A stretch of 8,898 nucleotides of DNA from Gammaproteobacteria bacterium (GTDB lineage Bacteria; Pseudomonadota; Gammaproteobacteria; Nitrosococcales; Methylophagaceae), in assembly GCA_003645385.1 (NCBI GenBank), contig QNEY01000055.1, forward strand, positions 1 through 8,898, given 5' to 3'. Under the pieces are notes generated by a model, which saw nothing but the letters and a program-made list of their open reading frames with translations, ran no database searches and was not told where the DNA came from. Below are positions 1 through 6,002 of this stretch, piece by piece. Every line of letters begins with the position of its first letter. Position 1 is the stretch's first letter. The translations under genes and the position numbers were made by a program.

Positions 1-874
1 GAACTTCATCAGCAACTACTGCAAAGCCACGACCGGCCTCACCCGCCATTGCGGCTTGAATAGCTGCATTGAGAGACAAAATATTTGTTTGTTCGGCAAT
101 GTCGTCAATTAATTCAACAATATCACCAATTTGCTGTGAGCTTTCCCCTAATCGTTTGATACGTTTTGATGTTTCTTGAATTTGCTCACGGATAGTATCC
201 ATACCATCAATTGATTTTTTTACTGCTTCATTACCTTGTACGGCTAAATTTACCGATTGTTCGGCAACATCAGATGACTGATTGGCATTGTGTGATACTT
301 GCTCGATAGAGCTTGCCATATCAGTAATAGCGCTACTTACCTCAGTAATTTGTTGTGCTTGATGATCACTTGCGTCAGTTAAGTGTATAGCTGTTGCCTG
401 AGTTTCCTGAGCTGCAGAAGCTACCTGAAGGGTGGTAGAGTTGATGTTTTCCACCAGATTACGCAACGCATCAATTGTATAATTTATCGAATCTGCTATA
501 GCACCAGTAATATCTTCGGTAACAGTTGCTGAAACGGTGAGATCACCATCAGCCAGATCACCCATTTCATCAAGTAGCCGTAAAATAGCATCCTGATTAT
601 GACGATTCTGGAGTTCCATCGTATCCATGGAGTTCTTTAATGTTTTAATTGGACGATAACTTAGCCGTAAAACCATAATTATGGTGAGAATAAAACTTGC
701 AATAATGCCAGCAGAAAATAATTGGGCATCATCTAGAAATTGTTGATACTGGCCTGTAGTAAGTAACCAGATACCAAAGATGGTAAAACCAGTAAACGCA
801 ATTGTAAAAAACAAATTAAGCAGATTACCTTTTGAAAACAGTGAGGAGAAAAAAAGTTTGCTTGGTGAGTTCAT
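1..874 (-). CDS. pilJ: PilJ-like methyl-accepting chemotaxis protein (3' end outside window)
   Basis: The receptor of the Pil-Chp chemosensory system, an inner-membrane protein expected to signal through PilI (CheW-like) to a ChpA-type kinase. The 291 visible residues hold two hydrophobic segments (about 18-40 and 52-69), a HAMP-like region containing LLDEMGDLADGDLTV (100-114) that is very typical of PilJ, then a helical signalling region reaching the conserved hairpin tip with EQTNILSLNAAIQ (261-273) and GRGFAVVADEV, where the window ends. The ATG at 874 has an AGGA ribosome site 8 nt upstream (883-886) and lies 24 nt after the pilI stop, so it is cotranscribed with pilGHI. Oddity: only about 11 residues separate the two membrane segments, so the large periplasmic sensor domain of known PilJ proteins is missing. 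The reading frame is intact, so this is not an obvious frameshift. The identification as PilJ rests on the HAMP-region motif and gene order. Confidence 0.9.
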   Translation of the reverse strand, partial: MNSPSKLFFSSLFSKGNLLNLFFTIAFTGFTIFGIWLLTTGQYQQFLDDAQLFSAGIIASFILTIIMVLRLSYRPIKTLKNSMDTMELQNRHNQDAILRLLDEMGDLADGDLTVSATVTEDITGAIADSINYTIDALRNLVENINSTTLQVASAAQETQATAIHLTDASDHQAQQITEVSSAITDMASSIEQVSHNANQSSDVAEQSVNLAVQGNEAVKKSIDGMDTIREQIQETSKRIKRLGESSQQIGDIVELIDDIAEQTNILSLNAAIQAAMAGEAGRGFAVVADEV

Positions 875-898
875 AAGGATTGTCCTGGAATCAAAATA

Positions 899-1444
899 TT
901 ATGCGGCAGCATTCAAAAAACGATGCTCATTAACGAGTTTATTGATACTAAATATATCCCAGCTTGTATCTTGCTGAGAGATGCTACCATTGATATAAGG
1001 TGAAATTTTATTATCAGACGATGAGCTGGTATTTTCTGGCTCTTGCTGGAAATGTCTTAGGCCAAACACTTCATCGATGAGTATTCCTGAATATAAGTCA
1101 GGATGATTAATTATAATGATACGGCTACGCTTATTCACTTTTGTTGCCTGACCATATAAAAAATGTTTTAGGTCAAATAAGGGCAATAATTCGCCACGTA
1201 GATTTGCAATACCAAACACCCAAGATTCTGATTTAGGTACGGGGGTTATCTGCTTTGGCACTGGAAAGACTTCACGAGTTTCATTTAAGGGGATAAGGAA
1301 ATGGTCTTCTGCTATACGAAAATCAATTGCTGTCCATGAACCATAGAGTGCTTTTTCTGATAGATCTGCCACACTTTTTTGACTGCGTTGTTCAATATCT
1401 TGCAGTAAGGAAATGATGTCAGATGGGGAACCAAAATCACTCAT
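899..1444 (-). CDS. pilI: PilI, CheW-like adaptor protein
   Basis: Cytoplasmic adaptor expected to link the PilJ receptor to the ChpA histidine kinase. The 181-residue protein has a helical N-terminal stretch (1-30) followed by a CheW domain (about 35-175). The diagnostic segment is GIANLRGELLPLFDL (78-92), and GILIDEVFGLR (120-130) is the second typical strand-helix. Its length is normal for PilI. The start codon ATG (1444) overlaps the pilH stop in an ATGA arrangement, with AGAAGG (1451-1456) 6 nt upstream inside the end of pilH, which indicates translational coupling. A serine-rich insert (about 140-143) lies between the last CheW strands. The protein resembles other CheW proteins; the assignment to PilI rather than a flagellar CheW comes mainly from its place between pilH and pilJ. 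Confidence 0.93.
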   Translation of the reverse strand: MSDFGSPSDIISLLQDIEQRSQKSVADLSEKALYGSWTAIDFRIAEDHFLIPLNETREVFPVPKQITPVPKSESWVFGIANLRGELLPLFDLKHFLYGQATKVNKRSRIIIINHPDLYSGILIDEVFGLRHFQQEPENTSSSSDNKISPYINGSISQQDTSWDIFSINKLVNEHRFLNAAA

Positions 1445-1812
1445 GGAGAGCCTTCTAAGAGATTGTTAATTTCCATAATTAGCTGATCTTCAGTGACAGG
1501 TTTGCCAAGGTAGCCTTTTGCACCTTGCCTGAGTCCCCACAATTTGTCAGTTTCTTGGTTCTTTGACGATACAATAATGATTGGAATATCTTCAGTTTCA
1601 GGCTCTTTAGTTAAACGGCGTGTTGCCTGAAAACCATTAAGCTTTGGCATCACCACATCCATTAAGATAAGATTTGGATGTTGACTGTGGGCCATGTCAA
1701 TTGCTTGCTCGCCATCTTCGGCAATAATTACTTGATGATTGTGCTTTTCCAACATTTTTTGGAGAACGTAGATTTCTGTTGGAGAGTCATCAGCTATGAG
1801 GATAAGAGCCAT
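1441..1812 (-). CDS. pilH: PilH, single-domain CheY-like response regulator
   Basis: A stand-alone receiver domain of the Pil-Chp system; in Pseudomonas PilH works with PilG to set the direction of type IV pilus extension and retraction. The 123 residues contain the full receiver set: acidic pair D8-D9, phospho-acceptor D52 in LILMDVVMPKLNG, switch serine S82 in VSSKNQ, and K104 followed by P105. There is no output domain, as expected. The start ATG at 1812 lies 3 nt after the pilG stop and has GAGG (1824-1827) about 11 nt upstream, inside the last codons of pilG. The stop overlaps the pilI start by 4 nt. It is told apart from the neighbouring PilG by sequence and order: PilH normally follows PilG. 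Confidence 0.93.
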   Translation of the reverse strand: MALILIADDSPTEIYVLQKMLEKHNHQVIIAEDGEQAIDMAHSQHPNLILMDVVMPKLNGFQATRRLTKEPETEDIPIIIVSSKNQETDKLWGLRQGAKGYLGKPVTEDQLIMEINNLLEGSP

Positions 1813-1815
1813 TGT

Positions 1816-2223
1816 TTATGTATCCTCAGCTTTGTTGAGAAGGTGAGTGCGAATGGCGCCAAGCAGATCTTCACGAGTGAAGGGTTTTGTAAGGTATTGT
1901 TCAGCACCAACGACACGACCTTTAGCACGATCAAACAAGCCATCTTTACTTGAAAGCATGATGATAGGTATATCGCTGAATGAGGGATTACTTTTAACCA
2001 GTGAGCAAGTTTGATAACCATCGAGACGAGGCATCAAAATATCAATGAAGATAATATCGGGGTGTTGGGTGCTAATAGTCGGCAGAGCCTCAAAACCATC
2101 TTCAGCAGTGAGAACTTCACAGCCTGCTTTTGTTAGCAGTTTCTCAGCAGTGCGACGAATAGTCTTACTATCGTCAATTATCATGACTTTTAAGCCTGAA
2201 AATTCTGTTTGATTATCACTCAC
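1816..2223 (-). CDS. pilG: PilG, CheY-like response regulator
   Basis: First gene of the Pil-Chp operon. It encodes a receiver-only regulator that in related bacteria promotes pilus extension and cAMP production. The 135 residues carry acidic residues D17-D18, phospho-acceptor D61 in FIDILMPRLDGYQTC, the MLSSKDGLFDRAKGR stretch (89-103) that is highly typical of PilG, and the conserved lysine K113 in LTKPF. The start is GTG at 2223: it gives the short N-terminal tail usually seen before GLKVMIIDDSKTIRR, while the next in-frame ATG (M14) would cut into the first beta strand. The ribosome site is weak: only an AGG about 12 nt upstream. A gene-free divergent region with gshA lies upstream and must hold the operon promoter unless transcription comes from farther away. 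Confidence 0.94.
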   Translation of the reverse strand: MSDNQTEFSGLKVMIIDDSKTIRRTAEKLLTKAGCEVLTAEDGFEALPTISTQHPDIIFIDILMPRLDGYQTCSLVKSNPSFSDIPIIMLSSKDGLFDRAKGRVVGAEQYLTKPFTREDLLGAIRTHLLNKAEDT

Positions 2224-2247
2224 ACTAAAACAATACCTATTAACTTA

Positions 2248-2277
2248 AATATAAGGTCCGACCTACTAGTCAGGTAA
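2248..2277 (-). promoter_or_regulatory. Candidate sigma-70 promoter for pilGHIJ
   Basis: Read on the minus strand, a TTACCT (-35 like, 2277 to 2272, four of six consensus bases) is followed after 18 bp by TATATT (-10 like, 2253 to 2248, five of six). Transcription would begin near 2241 and leave a leader of about 18 nt before the pilG GTG. The site is in the right place, but the region is AT-rich, so chance matches are likely. Confidence 0.3.
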
Positions 2278-2367
2278 CGAAGATATACCATTTTTTACTA
2301 TCAGGCTAGTAACAACTTAATAAAAGTTATTCTTGCTTGATGGGTAACATACATAAGAGAATGTAGT

Positions 2368-2460
2368 ATGAACGACACGCAATGTAGAAACTGTGTTCCA
2401 TTTCACATGCTGAGTGGCTTGATTGCTGACTTGAGTATACAAGACAGGTTGATTTTATGA
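2368..2460 (+). CDS. Possible 30-residue Cys-containing leader ORF overlapping gshA
   Basis: A short ORF upstream of gshA begins at ATG 2368 and ends with TGA at 2458-2460, so its stop overlaps the gshA start as ATGA. A purine-rich AAGAGA (2355-2360) sits 7 nt before the ATG, a usable ribosome site. The peptide has a polar N-terminus with a CxxC arrangement (C6, C9, within QCRNCVPF) and a leucine/isoleucine-rich tail. The gshA ribosome site (CAGG, 2445-2448) lies inside its last codons, so its translation would couple to, or interfere with, that of gshA. I recognise no family. The cysteine codons ahead of a cysteine-consuming enzyme suggest a regulatory leader peptide, but an ORF of this size can occur by chance. 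Confidence 0.35.
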   Translation: MNDTQCRNCVPFHMLSGLIADLSIQDRLIL

Positions 2461-3731
2461 TTTCTGGAGTTCCACATTTAACGACGGCACTTAAAGGTCC
2501 TTTACTGCATCTTGAAGAGCATTTGTTGAAGCACCAAACACAGGTAGAAACATGGTTGCGAGAGCAATGGTTGATTACGCCGGCCCCTTTTTATGCTTCA
2601 GTTGATCTGCGTAATGCAGGCTTCAAGTTGGCACCGGTTGATACCAATCTGTTCCCAGCAGGCTTCAACAATCTTAATCCGGCGTTCATGCCCCTCTGCA
2701 TTCAAGCGGTTCAGGCTGCTGTAGAGCGCGTATGTCCACACGCACGTAACGTATTGATTGTGGCTGAGAATCATACTCGGAACCTGTTCTATTTGGAAAG
2801 CCTGGAAACACTGCGACAGATTTTCGAGAAGGCAGGTCTTGAAGCCAGAATAGGTAGCCTCCGTGATGATTTAACAGAATCAATACGGGTTGAACTGCCA
2901 TCTGGGAAAGAATGTCTATTAGAGCCATTATCACGAGTAGATAATAGGGTTAGTTTGGGTAATTTTTCACCTTGTTTAGTATTATTAAATAATGACTTGT
3001 CTGGAGGCCGACCACCTATTCTGGAAGATTTGGAGCAGCAAGTTGTACCGCCATTGTCAGCAGGCTGGTCAGACCGAAAAAAATCAGACCACTTTTCACA
3101 TTATCATTCTGTTGCAATTGAGTTTGCAGAGCAGATTGGTATTGATCCATGGTTAGTTTCACCACTGTCATTACAGTGTGGTGAAGTAAACTTTATGGAT
3201 CGTTCTGGAGGTGACTGTTTAGCTAAGAATATTGACAACATGCTGGCATTAATTCAAAAAAAATATGATGAATATGACATTGATATGGAACCATTTGTCG
3301 TGGTGAAAGCAGACTCTGGCACTTATGGGATGGGCATAATGACGGTAAAAAATTCAGATGAGATTGCAAATTTGAATCGTAAGCAACGTTCTAAAATGGC
3401 CTCAGCTAAAGAGGGAATGACGGTTAAGAATGTATTAGTGCAAGAAGGTGTTTATACCTTTGAAACCTTAGGAGAAGAGCAGGCTGTTGCTGAGCCGGTA
3501 ATTTATATGATGGATCACTTTGTAGTCGGTGGTTTTTATCGGGTTCACACCGGGCGGGATGTTAATGAAAATTTGAATGCCCCTGGCATGCATTTTGAAC
3601 CATTGGCTTTTGCGCAGTCCTGTATTACACCAGACAAACAAGACGAACCTGATGCGGAACCAAATCGTTTTTATGCCTATGGTGTCATTGCACGTTTAGC
3701 GTTATTAGCCGCTGCAAGAGAACTGGTTTAA
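2457..3731 (+). CDS. gshA: Glutamate-cysteine ligase, Acidithiobacillus-type
   Basis: Cytoplasmic enzyme that joins glutamate and cysteine using ATP to give gamma-glutamylcysteine, the first step of glutathione synthesis. The 424-residue protein matches the family first defined in Acidithiobacillus ferrooxidans, distinct from E. coli GshA. Typical segments are VDLRNAGFKLAPVDTNLFPA (49-68), a conserved stretch of the N-terminal half; VVVKADSGTYGMGIMTV (281-297), which looks like a glycine-rich ATP-binding segment; and VGGFYRVHTGRDVNENLNAP (357-376). No signal peptide or membrane segment is present. The start ATG has CAGG 8 nt upstream (2445-2448) and overlaps the stop of a small upstream ORF. 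The 3' end overlaps the convergent FIST gene by 4 nt with no room for a terminator between them. gshB, often close to gshA or pilG in related genomes, is not in the window. Confidence 0.93.
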   Translation: MISGVPHLTTALKGPLLHLEEHLLKHQTQVETWLREQWLITPAPFYASVDLRNAGFKLAPVDTNLFPAGFNNLNPAFMPLCIQAVQAAVERVCPHARNVLIVAENHTRNLFYLESLETLRQIFEKAGLEARIGSLRDDLTESIRVELPSGKECLLEPLSRVDNRVSLGNFSPCLVLLNNDLSGGRPPILEDLEQQVVPPLSAGWSDRKKSDHFSHYHSVAIEFAEQIGIDPWLVSPLSLQCGEVNFMDRSGGDCLAKNIDNMLALIQKKYDEYDIDMEPFVVVKADSGTYGMGIMTVKNSDEIANLNRKQRSKMASAKEGMTVKNVLVQEGVYTFETLGEEQAVAEPVIYMMDHFVVGGFYRVHTGRDVNENLNAPGMHFEPLAFAQSCITPDKQDEPDAEPNRFYAYGVIARLALLAAARELV

Positions 3732-4873
3732 TTCATGTGCTCACTTAAATAAGCGATAGTCATTGTTTGGTTGTGTAGTTGACTATGGTTATCACCTTCG
3801 CCGGCACAGATTTCACCATTTGAATAAAAACCAGTAATTCCTGTTTTCATTCCCAGTAGACGCTGTACCGCAAAAACTTCATCGGAAACCTGGTTTTCCA
3901 TTACCAGCTTTCGTCCAACACAACTGACACAAATAGCAATGGCATTGTCATTAGTATCGATGTTTTTATCTAGAACTTGCCGTGCGGCATCGCTGGCACC
4001 ATTTACTAACATGTCATGATCAGATTTAAGAAAACGTACAGTAGATCCTTCAGCAACATTACCTGCAAATGTCAAGCTGTCATCTCTTTCATCTACAGCT
4101 AACAGTGTCCTGATAACATTGATGTTTTTATCTTCAGACATGATTGCAAATGGGAAGTTTAAACCTGATGCTGGAAGCTCGTCAGCATAATATCCGATAT
4201 ACATTTTGTACAAAGGCAGTGCCGGCTTACCATCAAGCTCATAAACAATATTTTTTACAGCTCGGGTAATTTTTCTCGGTGGTCCATAAGGCTTCCAGCC
4301 ACCTAAAGCACCACTTGTGACTACGGCATCTTTACCGTAAATACCTACGGCAGTAACGATCTTGTCGTGTATTTTGGTGTCGTGCAATAATAGAGTTTGG
4401 GTGAAGAGAGCATTATCTCCAGCTAATCCTCCAGTGATAGGAATACCAGGTAGCACTTCTTGTAGACCTTCTACCAGTTCGGAACCATTAATATGTAGGC
4501 CATCACTTAAAACAAATACTCCCTTGAGATTGTTTTTGATTAATTCCTCTCCAAGCTGGTTACCTAGAGCATGAGATTGAGCCATGCTGGTAACAGGTTT
4601 GGTCACAAATTTGAGTGTGCTGCGTTCCCATTTCATTGCGGTGATATGAATACTGTCATCATGGACACCTTTATCAGAAATTTCACCGGATGTAGTGCAA
4701 CCCATAAGCTGAGCATAAGGATATCGCTTTTGCAAAGCCTTAGTGAAGCCACGATCTTTAAAACGGTTTACTGACCCGAACACCAATACCCAATTAGCAT
4801 CTGGCAAGGGTGATGTAGATGGTAGTTTTTTAAGTGCCTGTTTGGAGGGTACGTGTTCTTGTGCAAACTTCAT
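3728..4873 (-). CDS. FIST-domain (FIST_N plus FIST_C) putative sensory protein
   Basis: A soluble 381-residue protein with both halves of the FIST sensor module, which is proposed to bind small ligands such as amino acids and is often linked to signal transduction. The FIST_N part (about 25-220) shows LMGCTTSGEI (57-66), VFVLSDGLHING (119-130) and PITGGLAGDNALF (145-157). The FIST_C part (about 221-370) shows MYIGYYADELP (224-234), AICVSCVGRK (313-322) and GFYSNGEIC (348-356), ending near LHNQTMTIAYLSE (366-378). There is no signal peptide, membrane helix or fused output domain. ATG 4873 has an AGG about 11 nt upstream (4885-4887). Neither a histidine kinase nor a diguanylate cyclase gene lies next to it; the nearest signalling genes are the pilGHIJ operon beyond gshA. 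The ligand and partner are unknown. Confidence 0.9.
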   Translation of the reverse strand: MKFAQEHVPSKQALKKLPSTSPLPDANWVLVFGSVNRFKDRGFTKALQKRYPYAQLMGCTTSGEISDKGVHDDSIHITAMKWERSTLKFVTKPVTSMAQSHALGNQLGEELIKNNLKGVFVLSDGLHINGSELVEGLQEVLPGIPITGGLAGDNALFTQTLLLHDTKIHDKIVTAVGIYGKDAVVTSGALGGWKPYGPPRKITRAVKNIVYELDGKPALPLYKMYIGYYADELPASGLNFPFAIMSEDKNINVIRTLLAVDERDDSLTFAGNVAEGSTVRFLKSDHDMLVNGASDAARQVLDKNIDTNDNAIAICVSCVGRKLVMENQVSDEVFAVQRLLGMKTGITGFYSNGEICAGEGDNHSQLHNQTMTIAYLSEHMN

Positions 4874-5410
4874 ATCATTTAATGCCTAAGCTTATCGTCT
4901 GTAAAACGCCATATACGACGAGAAAATTCCTTTTGTACATAACAGTTTGAGATTGCTCGATACTACATGAGTTTGTATATGCAAGGAAACATGATTAGCA
5001 AAAATGTGAACTGACTAGCTTTTATGTAAGATTTCAGCTTTTAGGTGGTTTTTAAAATGTAACAAAGGTTTTTGATATTGCGCAGAGTAACTAAAATCGA
5101 ACAAAGAGTTATATGCCAAAATATAGATGGTAAAAGTGAGATATGTAGGTTTAAAAACTAGCCATTACTGTTGGTGACGTAATAAAAACATAGTTATTAA
5201 GCATTTGCTAAAATAAGGTGTAATAAAATTCCGAGATGCAATAGTTGAAAGCAACTTTTTGAAAAATAAACATAATTGTGTTGTATTGACGTCCGAGTAG
5301 TTAGATTTAACTTCTCATGCAAATGAGTTTCAGCAGGCGGACAAAAATAAAAATATTACATGCTGTCGGTTGGGATTGAATTATTTATTTTATAACAGAG
5401 AGAGAAAATT
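4874..5410. other. 537-bp AT-rich divergent intergenic region
   Basis: This gene-free stretch lies between the start codons of the FIST gene (minus) and the DUF1097 gene (plus), so it should contain both promoters. It is visibly richer in A and T than the flanking genes. I found only very short ORFs (under about 21 codons) with no ribosome site. Two small hairpins are visible: AGTTG/CAACT (5243-5256) followed by a T run, and CTCAT/ATGAG closed by a GCAA loop (5314-5327). No tRNA, known riboswitch or insertion sequence was seen. Its length is large compared with the tight spacing elsewhere in the window. Confidence 0.6.
5286..5313 (+). promoter_or_regulatory. Weak candidate promoter for the DUF1097 gene
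   Basis: TTGACG (5286-5291, five of six -35 consensus bases) is followed after 16 bp by TAACTT (5308-5313, three of six -10 bases). Transcription would begin about 90 nt upstream of the ATG and include the GCAA-capped hairpin at 5314-5327 at its very start. The -10 match is poor and other AT-rich hexamers are nearby, so this is only a lead. Confidence 0.2.
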
Positions 5411-5923
5411 ATGTTCGCATTAGCATTAAGTATTGGTGGTTTGGGTGGTGTGGCTACATGGCTTGCACTTAGCCCATTAGCAGGAATGGTTACAATTTGG
5501 GCAATCTTTATTGCTTGGGGTTCATTTTTCCATAATGGTGCAGATACTGCTGCACTAAAAAATACAATTGTATGTGGTATTTTTGGTTCAGTTCTAGCTG
5601 GTGTCGCATTTGCCTTGATTACTAAAGTCGGTCTTGGTGGCGCTTCATTGCCAGTAAATGCAGCTGTTTGGGTTGCTGTGACTGTATTCCTTTTGGTAAT
5701 GGGTGCAACAATTCCCGCTTTTTCAGTTATCCCATCAGCAGTTTATGGTTATGCGGCAACAGCAGCATATGCTATCCATGCAGGTGAAGATTTATCTGCA
5801 GCAGGTAGCACTTTAGCAATGGATTTCTCGAACCCTGTTCTTGTGATTTCTTTATCAATTATTGTTGGTGCTGTATTTGGCATGTTATCAGGTAAATTAT
5901 CTGCAAAGATATCTGGTGAATAA
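5411..5923 (+). CDS. DUF1097 family inner-membrane protein
   Basis: A 170-residue, very hydrophobic protein of the DUF1097 family, which includes E. coli YcdZ and has no established function. About six membrane segments can be seen (near residues 2-21, 24-40, 51-72, 83-100, 104-122 and 141-160), joined by short loops, with a lysine-containing C-terminus. The family signature is the aromatic WAIFIAWGSFFHNGAD stretch (30-45). The length is normal for the family. The ATG at 5411 follows a purine-rich run (5397-5408) that can serve as a ribosome site. Codon choice favours GGT, GCT/GCA, GTT and AAA, which with the long leader and very strong terminator suggests a single-gene, well-expressed transcript. 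No neighbour hints at a substrate; a transport role is possible but unproven. Confidence 0.85.
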   Translation: MFALALSIGGLGGVATWLALSPLAGMVTIWAIFIAWGSFFHNGADTAALKNTIVCGIFGSVLAGVAFALITKVGLGGASLPVNAAVWVAVTVFLLVMGATIPAFSVIPSAVYGYAATAAYAIHAGEDLSAAGSTLAMDFSNPVLVISLSIIVGAVFGMLSGKLSAKISGE

Positions 5924-5946
5924 ATACTGGATTTAGATTTAAGTAG

Positions 5947-5981
5947 AAAAGCTGTGCTCGGTAACGAGCACAGCTTTTTTT
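5947..5981. terminator. Strong intrinsic terminator, probably bidirectional
   Basis: A perfect 14-bp stem (5947-5960 with 5965-5978) containing GCTGTGCTCG closes on a GTAA tetraloop of the GNRA type and runs into seven T residues (5975-5981). It begins 24 nt after the DUF1097 stop. The AAAA on its left side becomes a T run on the minus strand, so the same hairpin can also end the gatB transcript, whose stop lies about 20 nt away. Confidence 0.95.
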
Positions 5982-6002
5982 ATGGATGAGGAATAGAAGG
6001 GT

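Noticed and set aside
780..977. Plus-strand ORF of 65 codons
   Set aside because: It lies antisense to the pilJ start and the pilI end, which have strong family motifs, and has no convincing ribosome site.
1678..2021. Overlapping ORFs on both strands across the pilG-pilH junction
   Set aside because: They are out-of-frame readings of pilG and pilH, whose receiver motifs explain the region fully.
2265..2313. Imperfect direct repeat (ACTAGTCAGG and ACTATCAGG, each followed by GTAAC after a short shift) between pilG and gshA
   Set aside because: The copies match only with a gap and fall in AT-rich DNA; possible operator, but too weak to call.
2686..2934. Minus-strand ORF of 82 codons inside gshA
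   Set aside because: Antisense shadow of a well-conserved part of gshA; no family resemblance.
4362..4774. Two plus-strand ORFs inside the FIST gene
   Set aside because: Antisense shadows of a gene with clear FIST motifs in the other strand.
5243..5260. Small hairpin AGTTG/CAACT followed by five T residues
   Set aside because: A 5-bp AT-containing stem is too weak for a terminator, and no gene ends just upstream.
5317..5379. 20-residue basic ORF upstream of the DUF1097 gene
   Set aside because: No ribosome site, no overlap or coupling with the downstream gene, and a length expected by chance.
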